NCBI GenBank assembly: GCA_029204225.1
Contig: MU831906.1
Span: 1-64,000 of the forward strand
DNA length: 64,000 bases
Source of the DNA: Diphasiastrum complanatum
Taxonomy: Eukaryota > Streptophyta > Lycopodiopsida > Lycopodiales > Lycopodiaceae
Direction: 5' to 3'
Shown: piece after piece, positions 24,601 to 39,600 of the stretch
How the letters are laid out: each line of letters opens with the position of its first letter
Position numbering within the stretch: the stretch's first letter is position 1
The notes under the pieces: generated by a model
The model's database searches: none
What the model saw: only the letters and a program-made list of their open reading frames with translations
What the model was told of the DNA's origin: nothing
Made by a program: the position numbers and the translations under genes

Positions 24601-27600
24601 GGGTAAAAACAGGTCACAATGAACGTAATACAAATCATAGTTGCACAGAAACACGTTTTTGGTGAAAAACGTTTCTAGAAACGCGTTTCTCAGATTCTCA
24701 CGCGTTTCTCAGAAACTCGTTTCTGGATTCAGAATCTCTGGAAAAAAGAAACAGATATATAAAAAATCAATAGGGATTAACAGAATCCAGCAGGAATTGA
24801 TGCACCTGAACTGGACCACCCTGTACTCGAAACATTTGGCAACCTACATAAATGTACTGCCCTTAATTAATGCTTTAATTTGATACCCATATTGTAAAAA
24901 GTTTCTGAGAAACGCTGTCCCAAGCCCGAAACGCGTTTCAGAAACTCGTTTCTGAATGCGTTTCTGGACGCGTTTCTAGAAACACAGTGCAACTATGATA
25001 CAAATATTGATGCCACTTTTCGAAAGCAAACATGATGCTAATAGCTTGTTCTACCAATAGGACTAGTGGTGGCTATATAAGTGCGATAGACAAAAGTATA
25101 TTACTATGCAGTAGTAGAATGGGTTGAAGATTTAGGTGTTGAAAAGGCATGCACTAGGTAATTCAAATACTTATGCTCTCAACTGATAACAAGTACATAG
25201 CCTTCAAAAGTGTAAAAGGCATATGTGAAGAGGCCCGACACAATTTCTTCAATAGAAGATGGAGAGCATATAAGATATTATAGTACAGTTGTCACACTAT
25301 TGATGTATAGTGCTAACCTACTACAAGGTGCAACCAATATCTCTTTAAAGAGCAAAGCTCTCTAGACTAGTCATAGCATCACAATTATTATAATGAGAAG
25401 CTCTCTAGTTCGACATTCTAAAAAAATCCTTGTCTCAAGCATCATGCTTATGAGTCCTCCATGTGGACGTTGTCATATATTAATGAGATTGGTTCTACAA
25501 CAAGCCCACAGAAGAAGATCCATGATGCACAATAGATGTGATGGGACTACAAGAGGCTTGCTCCTTTAGCAATGGGCTCAAAAAGGATCTCTTGTCCACA
25601 ATGGGCTATTTAAGATTTTCTTTGTCAACATGAAAATCTAAATCATATCCAATTTTAGATAAGATCACAACATGATCATGAATCATCTGAGTATGAAATA
25701 TACTCCTATAAAAGAATTGCAATTTGAGTCTCCTACAAACAACTTAAGTCATCAAAACATTAAGTTAGTGGCCATGAAGTGACTTGAGGAATACATGCCA
25801 TGAATTACTAGGCAATCTATGCCTTTCCCAAAAGCATCAATAAATAATAAAGGATATGACTCACCATGGGCCCATAAACAATAACTAGAGTCATATAACC
25901 AACAATGATTTAGAGATCCATAAGTGCTCCAACGATTTAATGTCTGAATACATTTGTTGTTGATAATTTTAAAATTGTATTTGATTCTTTGTTTGGCTGC
26001 TGCCCTTGTATCTTATCTCTTTTTTCTCTTCCTGTACATGTAAGGCTTACTACAAAGTACCATGTATTCTTGGCCGAAATGATTCAATTTGCTGTCTTAA
26101 TTTTTTTATGTTATGCGCTTACTTTAAAACTGGGGAATTAAATGCTTTTGATGTAAGTGATGATGAGTTTTCAATAGCTGCATGCAGGTGCTAGCCATTG
26201 GCCCAGAGTGTGATATTGCACTTCTTACTGTTGATGATGACAATTTTTGGAAAGGAGTGGAGCCTTTGAAGTTTGGAAGCCTTCCACGCCTACAAGTATT
26301 GCTATCTCTTATCAGTGTTGCAACATCTAGAATGTTATTCCAAAATTGTGAATCTGTGTGTGTTTAGTCTTTGGTGTGTTACCGATACAAATAAGCCTCA
26401 TATGCTCTAGAAGTTCTATGTTTCTGGCTTCAAACTGAACTTGAATTGCATTTATTCAGATGATTGTATTGTACACAAGAAGATAAATATTGTTTATTTA
26501 TTTTTATATAGGCTATTGTAGATAGACTTGACATTGAATCTTAATTCTAGCACAATTTAATTGTACACATAAATAGATTGTACTTTATAGCCTTCACTTT
26601 CTATATGTTTAGCTACACCCTCAACACCTTTCTCTCTTACCCCATCTCCTCAAATGAGGGGGTAGATACAACTACCTATTTTGTTTTTAGGGCATCCTCA
26701 TTGTAATTCGGCATTCTCATTTACTACCTTCATAGGATATCTTGACCAGAGACGTGTGCTCTGTACTTAAAAGATATATAAAGACATTGTCGTCATCAAC
26801 AAGTGCTGTGGATGGTCCCACACAAAACCATATACTTCATTCTTTGCATTAGTGCTAAGTTGCACCAGAATGCCATCCGGGACCCCACGTTCTGGAACAC
26901 GGCATTCCGGAACAGTGTTGGAAAAACCTGTAAATTTTTTTTTACAGGATTCACATGTTAGAGTTTCTTTCAATACAAACTTGCACATCTTTTTCATCGT
27001 TTAGAAGATTTTACAGACAATATGAAGATTAGTGATCTTGAACATCACATATAAACAGTACTTGATAAAAAAAACCATGCAAGTGAGCTTATTGTGATTG
27101 CGAACCATAGAAGCACAGAGTTCCGGAACAGTCTAGTAAGGTGTCCAAGTGCATGACCTCACTTGAGCTCATGTGAGAAATTAGAATATATATTTAGACC
27201 CAGTAAAAGAACAGATCTACACTGTGTTTGCAATGTTCTAGTAGTAGAAGGTTAATTGACTGCTTATAAAAGGATGGCAAGCCTCGAAAATGAAAAGGTA
27301 GTGGTGATCTTGTAACTTATTGGATCAGTTGATTGCTTACTAAAGTTTCTCGTGTTGGAAATGTCCACATTCATATATTTTTTATCTTACTTGTTTGTGC
27401 TAAATTCGTTCTATGTGTAACTTATGGCTTCAAACAAAATTAATGTCCATCTATGTTTCAGAATCTATCACAAAAGGTAATGCATAAAATGGTAAAGAAG
27501 AATTAAAAATTGTCTATGACATGCTATTTTTTGACTAGGATTCAAGATTGGTTATAGGTACTCCAAAAAAGAAACATTGGTACAAGGTTCTTCCTTGACG

Positions 27601-30600
27601 AAGCTCCAAACGGTTAAAATCTTCAACCAAAAAAAGGAGACAATTTAGTTATGCTTGTAGGAGGCAATGTGGAGTTGGGCACCCTACCAAAAGGTTAGAC
27701 TGGCTAAACAATTGAACAAAGAAAGAAACCCAAGTGACTAATTGACTTAAAGAGGGACCCAATCTATACATTTCATATTGCTGGGTTCTAAATGATCTCA
27801 TGAGACCCCACATACAATAGAATATCAAATAAGGACCTAACTACATGCCTATAACTCTCCACAACTCAACAATGGTGGATTTAAGAATCGAATCACAAAT
27901 TTTAGCGCCAGTGAAGCATAAGCAATAGCAAAGTCAAGAGTTCTCCCACGAAGAGGCCAAGCAATCCTAAAGCATAGCTGAAAAATGAATGTACATAAGC
28001 CCAACCATAATATTTTGAGGAACCCTATAAGTATGATTCAAATAGTCGACGAGGATAGAACTTTTGGAGGGAAAACCCCCATTCAAGGTCATCAACTAAT
28101 AAAAGTTGGGCCCTGGGTGTCCTAAATAGAAGTGCATAAAAAAAGGCTTTTAGGCCTGTACCTGAACGATAGGGCTCATGGCCAACAAGTGAATATAATG
28201 AATATAGTCCTTGTAATCCATGCAATCTATGTACCCAATAGTCCAAAGCTCTCTCCCATTAAAAATCATTGTCCCCAATGTGAAAAATCTGAAGTGCTAT
28301 CAATGACACAGGGTCCAACAATGCCAAATGTAGGTGTAAAAATATAAGGTTTTGGAAGGAATGGCTACAAACATGTAGATACCAAGCGAGTTGTATGGAG
28401 CAATAATGCTAGAGAAAAAGGCATCAATAGGAATATCTTGGCACCAACTAGGAAAGACCAATGCTGCAACCAAAGATATACCCCAACTATATGTAAACTC
28501 AAAGACTGCACCGATGGATCAACTGAACATAGACCATACCAAGCATTAGGCATAGAAGATCATGTAGAAGCACAAAGTGGAGAAAAGAGGATACAATAGC
28601 CTAGATGCATAAAGGTAAGCAACACGACAAGCTGTCCAACACGAAGCTAGACTCGAATGGTGTGATAGAAACCAACATCCAACCAAAGGAATCAACATCC
28701 AAAAATAGTCAAAATTCAACAAGGCCATAAATGCTTGGTAGTAAACGGAACAAATATCCTAGAACAAAGATCCCAAAGAAATCACGTGTTGTAGTAATGT
28801 CCAATGGTTATATGGAAAACCATGGCGGAATGAGTAGGCCACCACTATATGTAATTAGCATGAAAGTAAACTGCAAAAAGGTGATAAAAGACCTCAATAG
28901 GTGTGAAGAGATGATGCCCAACTAGGACTACCATCCCAAGTAAGAAACCGCTGCAACAAATCTCCTCCAATAAGAATAGCATCATGGTAAGAGCGTTGAA
29001 TATGAAGGAATCGGCTAATAGACGTGTAGGTCAGGAGCAATGTCGGAAACAAGATGAGGCATAACAAGGATCCCAACCAAGTTAAGGCAAACAAGCATAA
29101 CTTTAGGTAAGAGTGGAGATGGAGAGGTACCAATGTTCCAAGCTACATGTAAAACCCAAGGGTGTTGACCAATAGCAAAAAAAGCATGAGCTAATACATC
29201 CTAGGCTAAATGTCTCGACCAAGAATGTGGTAAGGCAACAATGGGGAACTCATAAAAGGGAAACCAAGAAGATCATCCTTGCCAAGTATGTCAACCCTAT
29301 GCTAGATACAGTTAAACAAGCTATAACATCATAGAAGCAGACGCACGGATGTGTAAGGAGCCATAGTATCCCATAACATACAGAGAAGAAAAACCGGATG
29401 GGATTTGTCAAGCTAGATCAGGATGTGTGCCAATACTGTTGGAATACTAGCATGGAGTGTAATCCTGCTATCAGACTCCTACCCGAAACTTCACTCAAAA
29501 CCTAGCATATCCTGTGCTCAACGTTGAACGATCTGAAACTTCAATCCCTATTGATTTCCCTGCATTTACAAACATCAGAAAGCATGAAACATGGTGGAGT
29601 TGGCTGCCTTGTCTTGTGCCAACCTTTGCTGCATAGACTATGATCAAGAATGCCTCTCTCTAGGCTCACTTATGCACAATCCTCAAGCACCTGACCCATC
29701 CCAACATCGACATGGCCAACTCGTTACTCCATGCACAATTGACACTTGCCACTTGGCAGTACCTTGACACATAGGCAAGTGAGTAAGCTGACATGTGTCA
29801 CTCATACACTGAACCAAGTGTCCTAGTGAGGATGTGACACGTGTCATGCTTGACCGGTCAACCCTGACAAGTGTCACTCATTCACTGGACCAAGTGTCCC
29901 AGTGAGCATATGATACGTGTCATGTTGACTAGTCAACTCTCATACTTTTTAGGATTTCAGTCCAGCCACTCCTAATTAATGACCTAGTATCCTACACCAA
30001 AGCAACATGCGACTTAGAGGCTCAGAAGCTCAATTAATAGATCTATTTACATTTTTGTTACAAAGGTCACCACAGGCTGGTGCCATCTCTGTATTTACAA
30101 AAAGTACATCTCTACATAAAACAATAAACAACAGCAAGAGGGAGTCAAAGCTGTAACATCCCTTCCCCCCTCAGGTAACATCATCCGCGATGGTGAAGCT
30201 AGGGTACTGTGCGCGGTCTCCCAAATAGGCGTTAGAACGAGGCTTGCCATGCCAAGCGACCAAGTACTCATGGATTAGACGGTTGCGTAAACGCCTCTCC
30301 CACCTATCCAATACCCTCGCTGGCGCATGGGTTACTTCTCCCTGCTCCTGAAATGCAAACAAACCATCACACAACAAGTTATCGCCATTATGTAAAACCC
30401 GTTTCAATCTAGAAACATGAAACAGAAAACATGATGCACTTTACAAGTTTCAAGCAAACCTAACTTATAAGAAACATCACTGATTCTTTTAACAACTTTC
30501 CAGGGTCCACAATAACGAGGGGATAACTTGTACCATTTTCCCGTCTTAAGGGTCTTAGAGTCCTTGGGTACTTGGTGAAACACCATGGCTCCTACCACAA

Positions 30601-33600
30601 ACTCTCTAGGCGTGCGATGCTGATCAGCGTAAGACTTAGCTCGATCCATCGCTTGTCTTACATTAACTTTTGCTAACCCAAGCATTCCATTCATTTGAGT
30701 TAGGAAATTAACCGCACTAGGCACTTTTTGAGGAATTCCAAGTATTTCTCCCACTGAGTTTGCTTATTCCCAGCAAATGCCCTAAGCATATCCTCTAAGG
30801 TCTGGTTGACTCTCTCAGTTTGGCCATCCGTTTCAGGATGCTCTGTGCTGCTCATTCTCAATTGGACTTCCTCTGTACGGCCCTCGGATAAGACTTGTCT
30901 CAGAATCAGCATCTCTTGTATCATCAAGGCTACACAACGTGGGTCCTCATATGGAATCAGAGAGTGGAGTCTCGTGGGTGTATCAATGTATGAATAGTAG
31001 TATCCTTCCCTGATTTCATAGTATACTAGACATTTGAACATGAAATGGTACTCGACCTGAATCTCTCCAAGTGTACATAACTAACGAACCATGTCCTCTT
31101 TGGGTATGTTATGAAAACGTCCTGTCTCAATATGAAGCTGATGCAATGATGCTTTGAACTGAATGATCTCTGAACTGGCCCAATATAAACCTCAATCCAT
31201 GTGATAATGCTGCATCTAGATATCTAGGGCGAATAGGGCAGCCCACACAGTCAACCTTCAACCTTAAAAAGCCATTTTGGCAAGTTGGCAGATCTCAGCT
31301 TAGAAATTCTGTGTATGGATTTGGAGCACATAGATATCTATCAAACTGTTTTGGTTTTGCTACAAATGCTTATCCTTATCTTATCAGCAAGGTAGAGGTG
31401 AAGATTTCCCAGAGACTATTGTTTCTATATGGCCTTTAGAGATATTGGGGATGCTAGGCGGTCTGAAGTGCAACATCTGCTCCAACAACCGCTTTCTTAT
31501 ATGCCTATAAGGCAGTGTTGTCAAGTGCATATAATAAGGATGACCATGAGATTTTTTATTGGGAATGTAAGCATCTTATCTTACTTTTATAAATCTTGGT
31601 GGGCGATGCCACATGGTCCTCACATCAATTGCTAAAATATCATTTTACGTTTAATGGCCAATGATCTTAATCTCATTCTTGCTCATGGAGAGCACTTCAT
31701 GACAGGATGGAGTCATTGTGGTTGGGTATCCTGTTGGAGGTGAAACAATTTCTGTGACTAGTGGAGTGGTGTCTCGTATTGAGGTAAGATATAGTATGCC
31801 CATGAAAGTTGGCTAAGTGTAAGATTTTGGCCATGATGGTAGAAAATGAAAATGAGCTTGCATGTGCTTTTTTATTACTAGTATCAATTTTGATGTCATG
31901 CTTGTAGGTAACCTCGTATGTGCATGGAGCATCTGAACTACTGACCATCCAAATCGATGCCGCTGTTAATCCCGGTAGTCTTTTTTTTGAGCTATGCACA
32001 TTAGAAATCTGCTGGATCATTTGAGCTTTAGATAAAATATTCTAAGCTAGTACAAAATTGTCTGGGTTTTGTAGGGAATAGTGGAGGTCCAGCTTTCAAT
32101 GATAGAGGTGAATGTGTGGGTATCGCGTTCCAGGTAGGCGATGTTTGAGATTCTTGTATGAACAAGCTATTAAACATTCCCATGTCATGCTAGTTCTTTT
32201 TTGCCCGAGAGTCTTAGCTCCACTTGCTTGTAAGAGTATTAGTCTACTTCTAGCAAAAAATCAAATTTAGTCTTGTTGTCAGATCATTCAAGTATATTTT
32301 AGAGCAAGTCACGAATGAAGGCATTTGGTCTTTACTGGTGAGAAGCTCTCTCTCTCTTAAAACGTTTTCATCTGACATGCAGGTTTTAAGGCTGGTGGAT
32401 GCGGAGAACATTGGATTGCTGATACCAACAACCGTGATCTATCATTTTTTGAATGATTATGAGCGTAATGGAATTTATACCGGTAAGACATCTTTCTTGG
32501 ATGTAACCATGATTTTTTCTGTCGTGAATAGAATCAAGCTCATAGGCCTATCTATATTGTATGAGGCTCAATTGTTGCTTATTAACAATGACCATATGAA
32601 GTGATCAACTACCAAGTCATGCCAAGTAGGGGCCAGAGTTGCCTAGGGCTTATAGTATATTATCAAATAGTAACTACTAGGCCCAAAGCCCATGGTGCTG
32701 AGCATAAATGGCCAGTAACTCTCCCTCGTTCTCAAGAAAACACCTTCCTCAATGTAATCATAAAACAATTGCTATTGCAGGTGATACCCTGAATATTCAC
32801 GTACATTGTAGAAGTATCCCAATGTTTTGCGGAAGTAGTGACTACAAAACACAAACAAGATACGTTTGACTATGGATGTATAATATGAAGGAGTAGAAAA
32901 AATTGGAATCATGAACAAATACTAGCAGTTTGTGAACCATTATGCTATGTAGATGGACAAGATATGCTAGATAGAGCATCATAAATACAAGTTAAATAAA
33001 GTATAAAGGTTGCACAGGCCCCCTGCCACCCTAATAGACCCTAAGTGCTCCATCGATATACTAGTAGAAGACATAATTCTCACAAAGAACCTCCAAGCCA
33101 CTCAACTGATCCAAAGAGACCATGAATGTTTGATAGTTGTTGCACTATGTGACTCAAAGAACAAAGATACTGCCAATTGTACAACCAAATAGTAGTGAAC
33201 CAGTATGAGAGTAGATGAGGTGGTACATTGACGGATAATCTAGACCAGGCGCCATGTGTAACAGTGTCAACTGGTATTATGTATAGGTCTTATGCCCACT
33301 ATATTAGCAGCTGCTGCAAGAGTCTCATGGACCATCAAGAATGGCCAAATGCTTGTTGCATGAAGCATGAAATGTAAATGATAGTAGGAGCAAATAGGCA
33401 CAATGCTGATTCCAACATAAACATATAGCAGACGACAACCATATCCAAGAATAACATACCTCACAAGACGAAGGAATGACAAGATGGAGTGATAGATGCA
33501 TGCAATATCTGTTGTAAAGTGTAATAGTAGTATTGATGATGTAAATGGGAAGCATAGTCATTTTAGTTTAAGGTGACGATCCAAGTATAACTGTCATAGA

Positions 33601-36600
33601 AATACCTCTATAACATGGTTGAGTGGACAAGGCCATCCTGTATACCAATTTGCATCATAGATGAAAGAATCCATAGTAGAGTCAATTGAAATCGAATTTG
33701 AATGAATACAGGATTCAGTCAATCCACACATCACAAATAATAGGAGAAGCACTCACAACAAACTTGCAAATTGCATTAACTCATAGAGGAGTAATTGCAA
33801 GCTGAATAAAGGAGAAGATATTGGTAACCAGCAACTGAAAGCTGGAAGTTTCAGAGGGTGAGTTTCTGTAGGGTATATATAGATTGTATGATGCCTTTGC
33901 ATGTGCCATGCAACCCTAGTACGCCCCTAACCCCAACCAGAGTTATCATTGATAGACCTCGCCATACATATAGTCGTCAAACACTGCTCCGCATTTCACA
34001 ACGGGAGTGCCTGGGCCATCTCAAGGTTATCAGTTACATATGTGGCGTTGAATGGATTTTGAGGCATAACTATTAATCTCGAACACTGGAGTGCCCGATA
34101 CCCATGTCAAGTGTTATTCCAAATCCTCGGTAATGGACATGTACATAACATTTTTCCTCCCTTGAATTACTTCTTTCCTCAGAAGTGAAAATTAGGAAAG
34201 TTCTTTCTTATTCTTTCAACCTTTTCCCAAGAATCATCATTCTCAGTCCGACCTTTCCATTTGATCCAACACTCAGAGATAGAACAATTTCTTAATTGTT
34301 TATCTCTAGTGTTGAGTACTTTCTTAGGTTCCAAAGATACACTAAGCAATAAATCTTCCAAATGGGATGCACATTTTCCCTTTTGGAATCCAGAGCATAT
34401 AATCTCCAACCATGTTACTAGTGATATGCACATTAATAATGCCTTGCAATGATCTTTTGAATACTAAAGAAGTTCATACAAGATTGAGGACATGTTTTGG
34501 GCACATAATAATGACAGACAAAGAATGAAAGACTTTGATTCATGCACAAATTTTAGGTGAGAAATAGCTTTAAGGGTTTTCTGATTTTGTAAATTAAGAG
34601 ATACCTCACTAGGATTCGGATTAACCTCAAAATTTAACAAAATACCTCAACATATAATCAATGGTTTTCCTTTTTTTCCATGTCACGACTAGGTACTAAA
34701 ATATTCCATTGATAATTAGATCTTTACAGTCCTGGAATGTCCTTCCCAAAATTTAGAAATTCCCTTAGACACATAGTAAATGATAATCCGTTTTTTCCTT
34801 TTCATTTAACTGGCTTTAGCATTACTTCGTTAAAGTTGATTAATTATAATGCCACTAACGAAAGTAGCTTCTTTACTGTATTTGACAAAATTTCATAAAG
34901 AATTACTTCCATTTATTACCAATACTTGCTTCATTAATTCAACTGAATTTCAACTTTTAACAAGTATCTTACTGAAAGCTTTTGATTCCCAATCTTAATG
35001 ACCAAATAATCTAGAATGCAAAAACAAAAACAATCGATGTTTTCTCGATTAAAAAGGAAAAAAAATCATCAAACACAATTTAACTCTTTTCCCAGGAAGT
35101 ACTCTTACTCCAAAGCATAGATGCACAGAAACGCGTTTCTCAGACCAGAATTGTACTAATTTTTTTTTTTTTTTGGGAAAAATAGCTTATGGCTGAAATT
35201 TTTTTAGGGAATCAATGGTCAAACTAGCGTTTTGCCTCTCAGAAGTGCAGTAGATGAGGCACAAACAAATCTTATTTTCAATAGCTATTTGGTTGTTATT
35301 TGCTCTAGTTTTCAATAAATGCTCAGGGGGTGTTCGGGGGGCGGTAGCCCCCCGAGAAACGGCAAGGTCCGGGGGCTGCCGGTAGACCCCGGCCCCGACG
35401 GTAAGGCCTCTTCATGATTTGGCCTTCTAACTCCCTGAGCTTGTATCCACTCCTATCCAAGACCGCATCTTAGCTGGGGCTCTGATACCAATGTAAAGAC
35501 CATTAGGAAAACCCCTAAGTTGAGGATAGGAAAAGTAGGAGCAAAACCTCTAAGTTGAGGATATGAGAACACAACAGGAGACATGTAGGAGCAAAACCTC
35601 CCAACAAACCCTAGATCAATCCTGGATCTAGCCCCTGAGCCATGCCATGTGAATGGTTGAGGAGAAGAGAGCATCTGGTAACCTGAACCAAAAGTTGTCA
35701 ACGGGTTAATCTCTACTCCAATATATAGAGAGTAGAATCTTGTACATGAACCCATGCAACCCCCATGCAATCCAACTATAAATAGGTCACAGCTCTCATG
35801 CGGTCCTCATGCATATATCAGTCACATGTACATGCACTACTCCATATGTCTCAATTAGAGTGTCTGGGTCCTCTCAAGGTCATTAGTCACAAACTGGCCT
35901 TGACATGGAATATAATCTCGGCGTGACCAACAATCTCGGACACTGAAGGGCCGATCTACCATATTAGGACTATTCCATGTCCTTAACTGAATATGGCCGT
36001 AACAGTAGGCATCTCCATCTGCGGGTACCTGAACTAGGGACCATAGACACATCCCCCTCTACAAGATGACCTCTGACCAAAGGCCTCTGCCATGAACCAA
36101 CATCGTGTCAAATTAATCATGCAAAAGAAACAAACAAGAAGATGTTTAGTATAGTCCTTGAACCCTAAACCCTAAGCATTAGCGTATGCACTATATTGCT
36201 TTGAATTCCTCATAACAGATGTGATAGAAAGCATCCTAAAGTTTAAACAAACCCTGGTAATTTTTGTTTTACAATAGGTTTCAGCCACATTAAGTTGAAA
36301 ACATCGCAAAGCTTAGCAAGCATCAGAGGAGACATTTGGAAAGCATGGAGAAACCTATTGTAGCTCTCACAATTGGATGCCTACATATCGGATCAAATCG
36401 AGGGCCTAAAAACACATGGGATTAGGGCATGGGATTGGAAGCTTCCACTACGGAGGACAATGGGCGAAAGTAACTGGCGACTTCACTGGGGAGTGTGGTC
36501 CCCACATGGACAACCCAGGATGTTCTTTTCGTATAAGCTCCTGGGTGGTATCTTCAATCGATCTGGGGTGGTATCTTCAATCGCTTTCTTCCCAAATGCC

Positions 36601-39600
36601 ATTGGTTGAGCCCTTAGGATTCATCTGCAACTAGTTGGTCTTTAATGCAACATCTTCAAGTAATCTGGTGCCTTCATACCTGCATTAAAACCCACCTGTG
36701 ACCTATATGGCGAATGCTCCCATACCCATTAGATTTAAAAGAATGCCCATTTCTCAGACCCATGCATGGAGGGATATGCACTTCTCAGTGTTATTGGTGG
36801 GATGACATGGATGCAGGTCACCAATATTGTGTCAATGCAGTGTAGCCCTAAATGGCACCTCAATTGGATGCTTGTAGATAGATCGCTTTATAGTTAGGGC
36901 CATAAAACACAAGGATTTAGGGCTTGGCAATTGGAAATTTTACTACGGACAATGACCGGTGAAAGTAACATTGTAGGAGTCTTTGTAGGCATGTAGAAGT
37001 GCAGTTTGGGTTAAAAAATCACCCGAATTGGATGCTGATAGGCTAGTTCACAAAAAGGGCCAAAAATAATATGGATTTTGGGTGTGACACTTTAATCACC
37101 TTCCATGGACTACTATGTTGACATAGAGTGCTCACACCTGCATTTTGGCCTCCTATTGCTCTCTCCATAACCTCACGAAACTCCATAAACAATGTGCCCA
37201 GAATCGGGTTTTGCGTAGGACTAAATTGTTTTTTCCATTTGTTAAGCATTTTGATGTTCCGAAATGCTGTGCCCTCAAAACATCATTCCAACACGGTATA
37301 GATTTCTATGAAAAAACTAAAAGCTTGTGGAATAATTGTATATGCTTGCATGTAGCACATGAAACCGTGTAGATACTCGAATTGAGTATATAGCAATGGT
37401 AGTATTTGCTTCCAATTCATTTGGATACATTGTTACTAGCGCAAGACTTGAAAAATGCTAGAATCATTTAGGTATGCTTGTTTATGCTGAAATTTAGAGA
37501 AAAGCCTCAAAATAACAAGCAATTCATGGGGGTTACATGCTGTTATGGCCAGTGTCATAATTTTCTAAATTTCCATTTGGTGTAGAAGCTACAAATTCTC
37601 ACTGAAGCTAGTGATCATAGGAAGATCGGTCACTTAGCTTGGGAACCTATATTAAGATATGGGATCAGAGGACCAAATCCAGACTTTAAATTGCAAGTCC
37701 ATATCAATACTATGAGTTTTGATAGAACTTATACAACCTTAGGGTATGAATAATTCCATGATAAGTTATACTCATTGGCTACTGAGTACGAAGTAGATTT
37801 GGAAATTTTTTGATGGTACTTAGTGTTTACTAAAGGAGATATGAATGTTCCTTCTTATCCTTGTATTTTTTTTGTTGAAGTCAAGCAAAGTCTTTGAAGT
37901 TTTGAGCATGGATTGGGTGATCTTGTTCTAAAATTTAGTGAAGTTGTGGACCATGGTAAGTTTTCAAATTGTTGTTTTTGAAAATTGTAACCTAGAATTG
38001 TGAGCTCATAAGTAGCATATTGTACATACTTTGGAGGATTTTAAACATGTGCTTCCTTTTAAACCATAGTACCCACGATTGTCAAAACCTTGGGGTGAAC
38101 CGTACCACGGTTCATCATAAATAAATATTTAAATAATTAATTAATGTTTGATAAAAAATGAACTAAAAAATAAATAAATAAATAAATTAATTAATAACTA
38201 CACGGTTCACCACTAAAAAAATTTGAGAACCGTACGGTTCATTGTACGGTTCTCAGAACCATGGTGAACCGCTCACTGTTCATTAATTCTATGTTTTAAA
38301 CATGTGCTTCATAAAGAATTACATTATGGTTGCCTCCAAAAAATGGCAGTAGATTACTAGAAAGAGTTTTTTTTAGGTAATCAACCTTTTTTTTGCCAAC
38401 CCTATCAATTTAAGCTAAAAAGAGGAAGATGACCTGGCAAGATAAATAGAAAGCTTTGCAAATTATTTGCAAGGTAATGTGGTGCTTTTTGAGATAGTCA
38501 GGCAAGTCGGCTTTTTAGCTTACATTTAAGAACTTTTGAAGGGGGCTAAATTGCATCACGTATTGCATGTGAGGAAATTCAAAATGAGTGTACACAAAGG
38601 GGATTCACTTTGTTATGAGGACGAGTTGAGCCATGATGAGTCCGAGGACTTTTCATCTAGTTTGTTGTCAGAATGCATTCTTCATAGGAGAGCAGAACGA
38701 TTGGAAAATGGTCTTTCCTTTGAGTACTCATTGGAACGGTTGTTAGTGATTGAAAGCCTTAAGAGGAATATCATTGATTTCCATTTTTTAGGACAAAAAA
38801 TGTCCTTTGGGAGGGATGTATGTTAAGTGGCTAGGTGGACTAGCCTCTAACCTCAAGTCAAGGGAGCCTAGAGTAGAGTTAGGGAATTACTCAAGCTAGC
38901 TTGAGCTTCGCAATGTTGCATGAAATGTTGTACTAAACTTGAAAAGTGGTGCCACACTCCGTACAATACATTCTTTTCAGAAATAAAAAAATAAGATATT
39001 TATTTTATATGGTATGGAAATGCGATATGTGCCGAATGACATGTTTAGCAAATCTTTGAAATGGTATATACTTTTACATCATCTATCAAGTCTAAACACT
39101 AATTACCTTTATTGCAAGAAAGAAATTTTATTAGGAAGTCAATTGTAAGAAATTTTCTTGCAGAAGGAAGTGTGGTTGGTGCCCTGGTTGCTTTTATTCA
39201 CCTTGCTCAAACCCTTAAGAATGCAAACAAATGTTCAAGGTCTGTGTTAGCTTTGATCACATTATGCAAGAAATCTCACCCAATATTACATATTTGGTGA
39301 TGCAAGTTTTTACCTACATGGAATAGTGAAGTTCAAACGATGGGGTCAAATAGGTGGAACATGAATTTTAAGTTCCTGGAAAAGGAACAAGTGGGCATTC
39401 TAGAATACTTAGAATATCAAAATTGTGATTTATATTTAGTTTAAGGTGCTTGTGTCTTCTAGATGAGATGCTTCTTAAAGCTGGGATACCGTAGACTTAG
39501 CTATTTAACGAGTTTCAATGATGATTTTTTGTGAAAGTCACAACTCAATTCATTTTTATGACAATTTATCTTTTGGAACATTGTTCCCAAAACAAAATAT

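Larger units (their letters stand above)
34434..35478 (-). other. Interior between LTR G and LTR F without pol
   Basis: About 1 kb of AT-rich sequence lies where several kilobases of gag-pol would be expected. It includes a MITE end fragment (35116-35146), a poly(T) run (35160-35174) and a GC-rich palindromic block (35333-35405). Confidence 0.5.
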
